Part shown: piece after piece, positions 22,276 through 33,696 of the stretch
How the letters are laid out: every line of letters starts with the position of its first letter
Numbering within the stretch: the stretch's first letter is position 1
Source of the DNA: Cheilinus undulatus
Taxonomy: Eukaryota > Chordata > Actinopteri > Labriformes > Labridae
Direction of reading: 5' to 3'
Assembly (NCBI RefSeq): GCF_018320785.1
Contig: NC_054886.1
Location: forward strand, 4,339,207-4,403,206
Length of the DNA: 64,000 nucleotides
The notes under the pieces: model-generated
The model's input: only the letters and a program-made list of their open reading frames with translations
Databases searched by the model: none
What the model was told of the DNA's origin: nothing
Made by a program: the position numbers and the translations under genes

Positions 22276-23690
22276 CATCTTCCAGTCATGTGCTTTAAAT
22301 GAATGTTTTCCATTGCAATCTGGATGCTGTCATCTTCTATCAAAACTAACCACTACAGTCCTAACTACCATTCCCTCATCGATAAGAGGACAAGACATGC
22401 TCCTTTTCCATATTTTGTAAGGACGTTTTTACCTCGATATCACAGATCCTTTTGACCTTTTATTGTTAAATCAGTCAAAATTATATCAGCTCTTGGTTCT
22501 GGTCCTGTTTCTTCTGTTTTGCTTACATATATGTGTTGTTTAATTGGTACATTCCTGTTTTCTGTATGTTTTTAAACATAAGTAGCCCCAAATTAGCTGT
22601 CCCTGAGGAAATAACTAAAACAGTTTGAAGTGGGTCAAAATGAATGCGAAGCAAGTCATAGACACAGCTTTATTAAAGGTTTTATCCAAGCATCTTACTC
22701 TGAGTGTTGGTCAGCCATTTTTATAACAAGCAGTTCAGGGACACACCAGTTTTATGGCTCTTTCATGCGACCCCCCCCAAACAAAGCAGAGCGGCTCTGC
22801 AGCTGACACTTTGTAAACCAGTTTTCCAGGTTAACTTGAGATAAGGTAGTCTGCATTTATCTTCTCAGGTTACAGACACAGGTCAAGCTAGAAACTAAAA
22901 ACGAGCTGGAATTTAGGTTTGCTCTCTGTGGGGTGAAATCAAGGCTAAACTGTTTGGAGGGGAAAAAAACATTTCACCTAGGCGGACCTTCAGCTGACAT
23001 CAGAGAGATACCAGCGGTAGATAACGACAGGTCACATTCAGGTCAGATCTAAGAATTTGAGCTATTGTTTTATAGTCATATGACAAAGTCCGGCCTCAAA
23101 TAAATGATATCAGATAAACAATCAGTTCTTAACAACTGAAGGCTTCAACATAGTCAAGATAATTTTGGACTATGAAGCATCATCCAAAGCCCATAAAACC
23201 TCCCCTGCCTGAGTAACAACACCATTACCGTCCCTGGATTTCTGGAAAGTCAGTCAAGAAGGGAGGGTCCTTCAGGGAATCGTCATCTGAACTGAAATGA
23301 CCCCAATGAGCCAATAGTATTTACCAAAAGAGAAAAGGAGAAACATTTCCTCTAAAAGGAACACTAACAGAAGAAACTGTAGTGGCAAAAAGGTGCAAGT
23401 TTGTATCCTGTCTCGTGACCAATGCATGGTGGGTAAAAACTGAAAGCAGGCTTGTATTGAATTTAGCAGGGTTTCAGTTTCAGTCTGACAGGACTCATTT
23501 TCTTACATAACACGGAATATAGCAGCATGGTAGTCATCGCTGAACAGGAACATCTGCATTTTTACTTAGAAAAAGAAATTGTGATATCTACATCAAGGGA
23601 CACTGGGTCATGATAAAAAAAAAAGTTAGCATGCCAGCAAATTCAGCCACAACTGAAATCTATTTTTGTCTCTAGTGATTGAGTCTCAAT
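22276..23690. other. Intergenic DNA with one exon-like segment
   Basis: No gene is established. On the minus strand 23229-23291 looks like an exon: acceptor atttcag, an open frame coding SDDDSLKDPPFLTDFPEIQG, and the donor ACG|GTAATG. No neighbouring exon could be linked. The rest is unassigned, with AATAAA on the minus strand near 22672. Confidence 0.3.
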
Positions 23691-23925
23691 GCAGCGTTCA
23701 GCCATCCATTATCTACACCGTTTATCCTGTTCAGGGTCACAGGCTCAGCTGTCACTGGGCGAGAGGCCAGGGTACACCCAAGAGTGGTCAGCAAACACCA
23801 GGAGAACTCACAGCTACGGGCATTTTAGAGTCACCAGTGATCTCAACTAATGTCTTTGGTCAGTAGGAGGAAGCAAGAGTACCTAGAAGAACATACAAAC
23901 TCCATTCAGCAGTACCAACATTTCT
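23690..23925 (+). repeat. Dispersed teleost repeat of the ccatccattatct type
   Basis: Contains the sequence run tgtcactgggcgagaggcca, agagtcacca and tctttggtcagtaggaggaa that recurs at very high copy in teleost genomes. Class uncertain; no coding capacity seen. Confidence 0.6.
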
Positions 23926-23929
23926 TTTC

Positions 23930-25220
23930 CAGGGGTGTCTAAACTACAGGTGCATCTAAAAATATTAGAATGCCATGTAAATTTTCTTTTTTCTACCATT
24001 ATTTATTTCAAAAACTAAACTTCTAGTAAAGTAAAAATGTTTTAAAAAGGCCAATTTGCAAATGTTTTCTGAACCTTCATTCTCTCACTCTGGATCGGTA
24101 CACACAACCACAATCATGGGGAAGATTGCTGACTTGGCAAATGTCCAGAAAACTATCACTGACACCCTCCACAAGGAGGGTAAGCCACAGAAGGTCACTG
24201 CTGAAAGGGCGGTCAGTGCAGATTCATTGAAAGCTAACCGGAAGGGAAAATGTGGTAAGAAAAGGAGCACACACCACAGGGCTGAGCTAAGCCTTCAGAG
24301 GACTGTCAAACAAAGCAGATTCAAGAACTTAGGGGGCCTTCACAAGGAGAGGACTGAGTCTAGAATCAGTGGATCAAGAGCCACCACACATAGAATTGGA
24401 CTACAAGTGTCGTGCTTGTATTGTGAAGCGACTCATGTACCACAAGTCATTGAGGTCTCACCTGGGCTAAGGAGAAAAGGACTGGACTGTTGCTCAGTGG
24501 TCCAAAGCCCTGTTTTCAGATAAAAGTAGATTCTGCATTAAATCTGGTACTCCCAGAGTCTGGAGGAAGGTCGGAGAGGCCCAGGAACCAAGGTGCTTGA
24601 AGTCCAGTGTTTTCAGTTTCCACAGTCAGTGAAGGTTTGGGGTGCTGTGTTATCCACTGCTGCTGGTCAACTTATCAAGTCCAGAGTCAAAGCTGTCAGC
24701 CATCTACCAGGAGTTTTTGGAGACCTTCATGCCTCCATCTGAGAAGTTTTATAGAAATTCTGATTTCCTTTTTCAGCAGGAGAAGCCAAAACTACCAGAA
24801 ACTGGTTTCCTCTCCATGGGACGACTCTGTACTACTGGCCAGCCAACTGGCCCAACCTGTGGAGAATCTCTGGGTAAATGCAAAAAGGAGGATAAGTGGC
24901 ACAGACTGTTAGGCTCCATGCCACATAACTTTGATGCAGTAGTTTGTGCAAAAGGAGCCCTGACCAAGTACTGACTGCAAAAACGAACATTATTTTACAG
25001 ATGGTCAACATTAATGTATCATTAATCCCTAATTGGGCTAATATTTTGAGATAGTGGGTTTTTTGTGAGCTGTAAGTCATAATGATCAAGATTAAAACAA
25101 AAGCAAGTCTTGAAATATTTCACTTCGTATGAGATGAATCTAGAAAAATGGAAGTTTAACTTAGGTGCACCTGTACTTTTCTGTAAGTGGCCCTCAATGG
25201 AAAAAGTTTGGACACCCCTG
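23930..25220. mobile_element. Short hAT-like element split by a Tc1 insertion
   Basis: Left end CAGGGGTGTCTAAACT and right end AGTTTGGACACCCCTG are matching inverted termini of the same type as 13688-14287. Only about 60 bp of this element remains outside the Tc1 copy. I could not see a convincing 8-bp duplication outside it. Confidence 0.6.
23947..25173 (+). mobile_element. Tc1 transposon, decayed, nested in a hAT-like element
   Basis: Terminal inverted repeats CAGGTGCATCTAA and TTAGGTGCACCTG, flanked by TA on both sides. The plus-strand transposase begins MGKIADLANVQKTITDTL, matching the element at 15801-17259, and a C-terminal piece ends DAVVCAKGALTKY. The second catalytic position reads FQQE instead of FQQD and several frame changes separate the pieces, so it is inactive. 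Confidence 0.88.
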
Positions 25221-25797
25221 ACTTCAAACTTTCTTTGGTGTTTTCACAGTGATATTGAAATAAAGCTCCCTTGCCTCCATGTTGCAAAATCAGACTTAAG
25301 TTTTATATTCATATGTGAAACTATCCTTGCCATTTAAGCCAAGAAAACAGTAATTTATAAAAACAACATAAATGAAAGCTGCTTAAGAAAAGGTGGCATC
25401 TTTTAGATGAAGCACAGGGCAGCTTTGTTTATATAAAACAAATGTTGGAAATGGTTTTTATATTATGAAAGTTAAATGTGAAGTTGCAAACACCTACTGC
25501 AGCACAATAAATTAAGTTTTAATGTTTTATAGTTGTCGGTCGTCTTAATTTTTATTAGCAATGGTACCTTAATATAGGAGTACACTCATAAGGCATGCCA
25601 GTTCAACTGCTCATTAGCACATTTATACAATTACCAATTACATGGCACTAACCAATGCATGTAAGAATGTACACAGTTGAAATGAACATCCTTTTTTGTT
25701 GGATAACTGTTTCCTTTGTATCTGTTTATCAAAATCAATAAAAAAAATATAAAAACATTTGGTTAGGATGGAGTCTGGGTTATTAGGGGGTGGTGGT
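25221..25797. other. Spacer without recognised gene
   Basis: AT-rich sequence between two mobile elements. I see no exon or repeat boundary that can be supported. Confidence 0.4.
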
Positions 25798-26314
25798 TAG
25801 GGAGGGGAAATTAATCAAAAATTAAATTAAATCGCAATATGGCCTGCTGCAATTTTCAAATTGCAGAAGTTGCAATTTTTTTTTAACTTGAAATTTGAGT
25901 CAAAATACCAGTTTAAAGCTTTTTTTGCAGCAGTGGTTTTATGCATTACTTATGAATGCAAACATTCAAGACTCATTGTTTAGAACAGTCTACAAAAAAT
26001 CCTTTCTTCAATTTTACAGATTTTTCTGATTTAATGAGGATGACATAAAAATGATCATTCCCTTCAATACAATAATTCCAATCAAATTTGCAACAAGTAA
26101 AATCATCACAATTAGGTTTTTTTTTTCAAAATTGTTTAGCCCTTCTTTAATATAATATTGTGTTGGTTATAATATATAACAATTTATTACAATAAAATAC
26201 AATAACTTTATTAATCCCCAAAGGGAAATTAATTTGTCTGGAGTCTCATCTGTTTATGGTAGAATTATACAGTCTTATTGCTGAATATTGGGGAATTTAT
26301 ATATATATATATAT

Positions 26315-26346
<32 letters not shown>

Positions 26347-26402
26347 TATTCGGAGAAAAAGAAATCGCAATTAAGAATCTTTTTCCAAATCGTTCAGCCC
26401 TC
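25798..26402 (-). mobile_element. Non-autonomous hAT-like element, GGGCTGAACGAT family
   Basis: The right end on the minus strand reads GAGGGCTGAACGATTTGG; the left end is TAGGGAGGGGAAATTAATC. Flanks GTGGTGGT and ATGGTGGT agree at 7 of 8 bases. The interior has atcgcaat blocks shared with copies at 45104, 52840 and 54398. A TA/TACA/CA microsatellite has expanded inside it. Confidence 0.75.
26298..26346 (+). repeat. Compound microsatellite (TA)n (TACA)n (CA)n
   Basis: Continuous run of ta, then taca, then ca units inside a hAT-like element. Confidence 0.95.
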
Positions 26403-27585
26403 ATGGTGGTGATGGTTCCTGACTGTTGAGTACAACTAACTTAAGGGATTCTTAACTTTAGCATCATTTTCTTCTCACATCCCCAGATAGTACTCTCCCT
26501 GATCACAGTACATTCACTTCTTCCTTATCTTACTTCTCACTACAACTGCACTTGGGTTAAATTTATAGTCTTTAAGAATGAAACTCCATTACTAAACATG
26601 TGGGAAGAAAAAATACAAACATTCTACATAACTATTCTACTATTTAATTGTCCTTTTTTTACCTGATCATTTTAAACATCCCATGCAACAGTAGGTTAAA
26701 AACAAGTCCACATCCAAAGTTCACAGTTTGAGATCATTTATTTAAAAATATTCATCAGCTTACAAGGCCAGCAAACACTTCAATATAACCATCTACAGTT
26801 TGTATAAAAAGTATGGGCTAAAAAAGAAGTTTCTTTAAAAAAAAAAAAAAAGAAGGTTTAAAATTGTGTAAAAAGAGGTAATAACACAGTTCAATTTATT
26901 TTTTTTTTACAATTTTACCCAAATTTTTAGTAACAACTGGAGCTTTATTTTTTTTACTTTTTTATTGGCCAACATACAAAAAATCTGTTACAAAAATATT
27001 TCACTTAACTGAAGCTTATTTACATCTGTTTGGTTGAGTATCCCCCTAAATATATATATACATATGTGCTTCAAACCTCAGTCAAATAGTTGGAGGGCTC
27101 CAAATACTTGGCGCCATTTTCTTAAAAGGAAGTTTGCGTTGAATACTTAGCTGGATTTAAGAAGAGGTGATCTGTCAAACAGATCTACAATTAGGTCTTC
27201 GATTGGACAACAACTACTTTTACCATAGCGCTTCTATTCGTTAACAGATTTTAAATAAAGAGGTGTGACTGAATCGCAGACTTTGGGTTGTTATTTAAGG
27301 GATTCAACAAAATGGTACTCATTGTAGGGATAAGAAAACTGGCACACAGGGCCATGTAACTGCTCCTCATTTGTCCAAATATTTAAAAAAAACTCTGATA
27401 GTGGAGGTTTTCTGAATGAACTGGCAGTAAATCCTAAAAGACAAATGTATGAAATCCCTTCAAATTAAAGCTGCTAGTTTACACTTCAGTCACAGCTTTT
27501 TTTTTATCCCAGGTCTATTTTGGTGGTTGACAGAAGCAAAGGATAGAAAATGTGTCAATTTACAATAATTAACAGCTTAACTGGT
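26403..27585. other. AT-rich spacer, probably including the 3' UTR of the minus-strand gene at its right
   Basis: A minus-strand AATAAA near 26944 could end the transcript whose stop codon is at 27586-27588. Several A or T homopolymers are present. No other gene is seen. Confidence 0.4.
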
Positions 27586-28341
27586 TTAACTTTCCTGCAT
27601 GAAGGCTGCGCCAACTGCAAAGATGTAACATTGCAGGTTTTCTAAGGACCTGACGCTCCAGCTCATCAACCATTGGCCAAGCTTTCCCTGAAGAGCCACT
27701 TCTGCTTCCTGTAAAACAAAATCTCAGTTCAGTCAAAGCTCTCACAGTGGACAACAACATCAACTCCATGATCAAGTCATGCTGCTTTACCTTGGAATTA
27801 AGAGCCATCTGATCACATTTTCCTCTTGTTCTGTTTAGGTACTCAACAGCTTCCACACCAGAGAGATCTGCGGAAAATTAAGACATTATAAGCATTTCTG
27901 CCTCAGATGACTGATATTGGCTTTTATTCCACTATCACATATAAATAATGCATTAATAAAAGGCCAAAGCCTTACAAAAATCCTCAAGCACAACTCAAAT
28001 TTGTATTTATTAAGACTTTGTTATGAATGATGAAAAGATGAATTATTAACTTCACATTTGAAATGGAGGAAGAAAATGGTGAGGATTGGGGAAGAAAAAT
28101 TAAGTGAACAAGAAGGAAGGCCAGAAGCATACTCAAAAAGAAAAACAACTGCATTTTTTCTGAATGTGTCATGTTACTTTACATTTTTCAGAATATGGGA
28201 ACATTATGGTTTGAACTAAAGATGGAGGTAGGATAGAAGTTTACTGCATTAAAATTTAAATCAATACCAACCTTTCCTCAACTGGATGCTGTACATCTTC
28301 CCAGGATGACTTACCATGAAGCGGCATCTCCTGCTTACAGT
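27586..28341 (-). CDS. Last three coding exons of an unidentified gene
   Basis: Exons 28315-28341 (27 nt), 27791-27867 (77 nt) and 27586-27708 (123 nt with TAA) have canonical borders (ttttttag acceptor, GTAAGT and GTAAAG donors) and phases 1, 1, 0 that fit. Together they encode CKQEMPLHDLSGVEAVEYL, then NRTRGKCDQMALNSKEAEVA, LQGKLGQWLMSWSVRSLENL and QCYIFAVGAAFMQES. The sequence is hydrophilic and helical-looking in its first half, with an aromatic and leucine-containing C-terminus, and has no domain I recognise. Upstream exons were not found in the 3 kb to the right, which is full of repeats, so the model is 5' incomplete or the gene is a fragment. It could be a rapidly evolving real gene or the remains of one. 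Confidence 0.5.
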
Positions 28342-28991
28342 CTAAAAAAACCTATAAAGAGCAAAAATACTAAGAAACCCAAGGTTGCATATAACTCTGC
28401 CAAAAATACAAAAATGTTCAACTTAAGATAAAGGAAGATAGAATGTATAAATAGTAATGATGACAGTGAACAAAGAGTTTCAAGTACAGACTATCACAGG
28501 ACAATAGAACTGTGGACAATATGGATAATTTCACTTTCATAACAAAGGTTCAACAAAAGATGAGAATACAGATGACAGCAGTTGGAATTGTCCTCATGGT
28601 CGAATACTTTTAGAAGGATTTTCTTTGTGAACATTTACAAATTCCATAAGAATGGAGCAGTCTTCGGGGAGTGGGGGTCCGACTCAAAGCTGTTTTTGGT
28701 TCACAGTTAACGTTCACAGATTTTGCAGGGGGGGAAAGGGCTCACATGGCTGGCTCAAGCCTTTTTGGCACCCTTCGTAATAAAAAGTGATTGCCCAGAG
28801 ATTGTTCAGAGTTCAGGCTTAAATTAAGCTGTACTGTCGTTAATATTACCTGGAATATGTTCTGGGGACACTACACTACACTACAGGTCCTCAGCTGAAA
28901 GCATGTGTGCATGGAAGCGTCTATTGTTGCATACACAGCTACAGAGCAAGCTGTGCAGTTATGGTAGCGCATTATGTATGGACCACAAAGA

Positions 28992-29473
28992 CAGTGTTAA
29001 TTTTGGTAGCCATTTTTAATTTTAGTCTTTAAATGAATTGCATTTTAGTTTTAGTCACATTTTAGTAATTTCCATCCTTTTTAGTTTTAGTCCATAAAAA
29101 GTCCTCACATTTTAGTTGTTACTTTTAGTCCAAGCATTTCTTACCTAAATTTGGTACCAAATCATGGTAGTGTGTTCTCAGCACTCTGCCAAACCTGAGG
29201 TCCCTGCTTTCTATAGCTGAGAGGCAAAGAGATACAGCTACGTGGTTTTTTGACAGATTTACCCAAAGTGAAGAAATATCACAGATTTTGAATGTCCGAT
29301 GAAACCTATATTACATTTTAGTCATCTTGATGAAAAACTAAATTTAGTTTTTGTCAGTTTTAGTCATCACAGATTTTTTTTTGTTTTTTTTTAGTTTGAG
29401 TCCAGTTTTTGTCATGGGAAAAAAGGCTGATCAACATTTTTAGTCATAGTTTTAGTTGACAAATTTAACACTG
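28992..29473 (+). mobile_element. Non-autonomous hAT-like element, TTTTAGT-rich family (copy 1)
   Basis: Left end CAGTGTTAATTTTGGTAGCC and right end GTTGACAAATTTAACACTG form inverted termini. Flanks CACAAAGA and CACAGAGA match at 7 of 8 bases. The interior is rich in ttttagttttagtc. An inverted copy lies at 57909-58444. Confidence 0.8.
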
Positions 29474-29479
29474 CACAGA

Positions 29480-30900
29480 GACTTGCCTTCTCATCTTTCT
29501 TGCCTCTTTATTTAAACCCGTTTCATGTTCACCAATTTAATTTAAGCAGATCATCTCAAAGATCAGATCTTAAAAACTTTCCAAATATCTTGCAGAATCT
29601 AATTAGTATGGCTGTTTTTAGAAGAACCCTTACGTCTTCACGTGTGAAACCATTAAAGTCTTTGCCTAAATATCTATTGTAGTAAGGCCCATTTCCACAC
29701 CTCATGAAGGAAAAGTATCAGATTCGATTCGCTACCAAGCTGCATCGTGATGTGGAGGTGGAAGATCCTGAAAAGATTTTAAAATGTCCAATAATCAATA
29801 ATTGACACTTTAAATACTGTGGAACAAAAAGGTGGGAACAAAAAGGTGGAACTCTGACACCCAGCACTTGACAGCAAGATTTACATTATCAGTTATTCAT
29901 CTGTGAAAAAGGACATTTTTATGTTCATAATTCCTGACGTGTTACAAAGAAAGGATGCTGCTACCTTTGGTTCAGTGCAATTTTAAATATCCAGTTTACA
30001 AACATCTTCCATTAGAGGAGAGTGGAAATTTTTTTTTTTTTTTTTAAACACAAATTTAATGTTTTAATTTTGTTTGACACAGTGAGAACTACAGAAATGT
30101 AAAAAAAAATAAAATTAAAAACTAAGTGCATCAATCGGCTGAGAATCGAATTGTAGCCCTATGAATCGTAATTGAATTGTGGAGTGCCCGAAGATTCCCA
30201 CCTCTAGTGTAATTGTTGCATCAGAAATGAACAAGAAGTTCATGGGATGGCAAGACCAGCCAAGAGATTATATTCTTCCATGCAGCAATTTTAAAATTCT
30301 CTCTTTTTCAAACAACTTCTATGTATTCATCTCAACGTCGCGTACTTTAATCTGCAGAAGCAGGCAGGCGATGATTGTCCTTTTTGTGTAGCTGAAGCAT
30401 CAACTGATGCCCTTAACCTATTTTGGAGCGCTCGGTCTGAAGGACTAGACACGATCATATTTCATAAACACCTTCATGATACCAGATCTATAACCAGGGT
30501 TTAAAGCTTTGACCAGGGAAAGCTTGCTTAGTGCTCTACCTCTAAAAATTTATGCTGGGGGTGCGAGTCAGTTCACAATACTGTTAAAGCTTTCATCGAT
30601 TTTGTTTTCCCCAATAATGACTCCAGAGAGTTATGGCAAAAAATCTAAACGGCTGAATCGAAGCGCTCGTCCTCAAACCTGTGGCTTGCCTTCATTCGTA
30701 GGAAGTTTTTTTTAATTGGGCACTGCATGATTTGAAACATTACCAGTGGAAAAAACAACAACTAAGAAACTTAACACATCCTAGAGGATTTACAATGCGT
30801 GCTACACGTGACAGGCATTGATAAGACTGAAAAGATCTGGCCTGGTGAAGAGTGGCCTACCCAACGAGGAATAACTTCACAGTTAAAGCGTTTTTGGTTT
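29480..30900. other. Repeat-derived spacer between the unidentified gene and RBM4-like B
   Basis: About 29690-30207 looks like an old dispersed element: its right edge gattcccacctctag and an internal aatcgaattg/aattgaattg motif recur in fish DNA transposons, but the family could not be fixed. No exon for the gene at 27586-28341 could be linked here. Confidence 0.35.
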
Positions 30901-30908
30901 GATTTGTT

Positions 30909-31571
30909 TTTATTAAAAGGCCTTCAAATGAAAAGCATCTTGTGAAGTAAATAAAATCATACACACGGTGCTAAAGACTTTCGCAAAAAAAAATAACACA
31001 AAGCGTAAAAAGAACAAAACCACACTGGAACTTTTGATTTGTCATGCTAACAAGTGGCGCAAATTTTACTGATTTCGGTACAACCCCTACACACCATGTA
31101 CTATAATGAAGCACTTAAATATTAAATCTCCATTAATTCTGAAGATTCTTGCCATCAACCTGCAACCTTAGTCTAAACACAATGTTTTTGCAATGTCTAG
31201 AATGTTTCTCATTTAACCGACTTCCCTTGTTATGAAATAACAGTCACCAAGAGGTCGTATCCATTTAAAGACTGAACAAAGTGTTTTTGGCTATTAAAGT
31301 AATGTGTCACACTGAATAGACTGAGCACCTACTCTGCAAACATTTGAAGGATTTGAAAAGTAAAACAAGCAGAGGAACAGAAAAAGCATAAACAGCTCAG
31401 AAGAGGATGTGAACTTTAGACAAGGAAACGTATGGTTTTAAATACGGGGCTGTCCGCAAAACAGCATCTTCCAGTAAGTCTCAGAGGAACGCAACGCAAT
31501 CCGCCATTGACGAGGGGATGCATAGCGCCACGTGCATCAGCAGACGGCGACGATCTTGTCATATTCTAAAC
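30909..31571 (-). other. rbm4-like: Spliced 3' UTR exon of RBM4-like paralogue B
   Basis: Donor AAG|GTGAGACT at exon edge 31854, acceptor ccag|GTTTAG at 31571, intron 282 bp. The exon begins with a block partly conserved in paralogue A (cacgtgcatcag then an agacggcgac-type run on the plus strand). A minus-strand AATAAA at 30909-30914 is a possible end. Confidence 0.6.
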
Positions 31572-31873
31572 CTGGAAAGAGAGCACACCACACATGTCAA
31601 GGAGCGCGTTTTACTCAGGGTTCGCGCAAGACTTTTCAGTTATATTTTACGTTTCTATCAGCAATGTTTTACTGTTGAAAACTGATTTCTTGGATGGACT
31701 AGTTTCAGGAATTACGAGCTTTGATGGAGATGGTTTTAAGCGTGATTCTCCCTTTACTTACGGACAAAAAATTATTGGTAGATATTAAATATTTCTCAAT
31801 TATTCCAACTCTTGTAAATGTAATGATATGAATCATCCACTTTGTAGTCTCACCTTGGATTTTGTTCCAGTGT

Positions 31874-33007
31874 CTAATAGCCTGCATAACGGGGCGGTGG
31901 TGGTGGTGGCAGTGCCATCCTGTCAGCATAGGGGTCCCTTGGGCGTGGGGCAGGATACAGCTGAGATCTGGACAGTGGGGACAGACGGGAGCGCTCATAC
32001 CCGTACCCATTACCAGCTGCTGGAGGAGGCGGTGGGGGGGCACGTCTGATTGGGCTTCGGTCCCTGGCCATGTAGGATGGAGGAGGAGGGGGAAGAGGAC
32101 GGCGATCATATGGCGACTCCATTCCAAGTCGTTCTCTAACCAGTGCTGAAGGAGGAGGTGGAGGAGGAGGGGGGATGGCACGGGAACGCCTGTCATCGTA
32201 GCCCCCTGTGCTGTAAGGACGCGCTCTGTATTTCTCATAGTAATCAACCACCCCATAGCCATCTCGATCAGCATAGCCACGTTCAGGATATGGTCGCCTG
32301 GGTGGAGGAGGGGATGGTGGTGGAGGAGGGTAAGCAGGCATACGGGCTCTGTAAGGAGGCTCAGGCCTTTCCACTGGATAGCGAGGAGGATAATAGCCTC
32401 CTCTGGCTGGTGGCGGTGGAGGATAGTCAGCAAACTCATCATATCCTCCTCTGGGTCTGCTTTTGGATATCTGAACATGAATGCGCTTTCCTAAAACAAA
32501 AAGAAAGTACATAGTACCTCAAAATCTGTGGCTAGAGAGAGCATGGTGACCCCTCTAAGCTTAAAGCTCTCCAGTCATTGAAAAGCATAGCTTCTTACCT
32601 TGAAACTCTGTGTTATCAAGACCTTGTATGGCATCCATGGCCTCATCAGAATTGGACATGTGCACAAAGGCAAAGTCCTTGACAATTGAACACTCTGTGA
32701 CCGTGCCGTACTCTTTAAACAGCTCGCGGAGTTCTTTTTCATAGCCTCTCTCCACATTGGCTATGTGGAGCTTCACGGGGCCCTGGTTCTTTCCTCTGCT
32801 GGGCTCCACATTGATAGGCCTGCCATTCAGCTTATGTTTATCAAGCTCAGCAATGGCTTTGTTGGCAGCCTTGCGGTCATCCATATGCACAAAGGCATAA
32901 TTTTTGTACTTTGCACATTCAGTCACTGTGCCATACTGAGTGAAGAGAGCTTCCACTTCCTCCTTTTTGGCTTCAGGAGACAGGTTCCCAATGAAAATCT
33001 TCACCAT
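31874..33007 (-). CDS. rbm4-like: RBM4-like RNA-binding protein, paralogue B
   Basis: Coding exons 32599-33007 (409 nt) and 31874-32490 (617 nt) give 341 residues. The intron position and phase are identical to paralogue A, and so is the first-exon length. RRM1 (about 2-72) has KIFIGNL and NYAFVHM; RRM2 (about 79-145) has VKLHIANV and DFAFVHM. The tail has [36 protein letters not shown] and many proline runs (up to eight), and again no CCHC zinc knuckle. The stop lies 20 nt before a 3' UTR donor. Expected role: RNA-binding control of splicing and translation, as for the RBM4/Lark family. The minus-strand orientation is the same as paralogue A, 19 kb to the left. Confidence 0.88.
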
Positions 33008-33249
33008 CGTTGCACCAGAGTACGTCTACAAAATAGAGAAAGACCATCTGAATCAATATAGGCTCCCATGAAGTAAGAGCAAGTTAACAGTCAAACAGCA
33101 AATTGTTACAGATTCATACAAGACACAGCAGCCTCCTGCCATGATGAAACAAAAAACAAGTCTATGAACAGAGGTTCATTCATAATTGCAATATTATTAA
33201 GTTGATGAATTGTGAATCAATTTGAGCAGTTAGCATAAACATTTAAATT

Positions 33250-33660
33250 TGTTGTGATGCAAACTATCATCGACATGATCTCAGTAGCAGCAGATATCCA
33301 ATTATGAAGTAAAATATCGGTATCAGCTGATAAGAACATTTCTGCCAACATTTACAACGGGGATTTTGGCTGTAAAAATCCACCTTGATCACCTGTAAAT
33401 ATTGGCTTTTTGACCAAATGCATTAGAGTTTTTGCTGGGCCAACAAACCTATGTTAGCTGAAGTCTCTTACATCATTATCACTCCTTACACCTTTAATAG
33501 CACATTTTAAGGAGAGAGTTTTTAGGTCCAAACCTCATTTTCAATATAAGTATTTGCCAAAATAAATTTTGTAAAAAAAAAAAAAAAAAAAAAAGATTAA
33601 ATATATAAAATAAACAATTAGAATATTGGATATTGGCACAAATCCAATATCATAGACCTA
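33250..33660. repeat. Probable dispersed repeat in the first intron of RBM4-like B
   Basis: Contains atatcggtatcagctgataa, similar to atatcggtatcagcagatat at about 52647-52666 in an fxr2 intron, plus a long A run (33574-33594). Ends not resolved. Confidence 0.35.
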
Positions 33661-33696
33661 TAACAAACTGCAACATTAGAAAATAAGACATTAGGC

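Noticed and set aside
31705-32512. His/Leu-rich frame overlapping RBM4-like B
   Set aside because: Shadow of the proline-rich coding exon in another frame.
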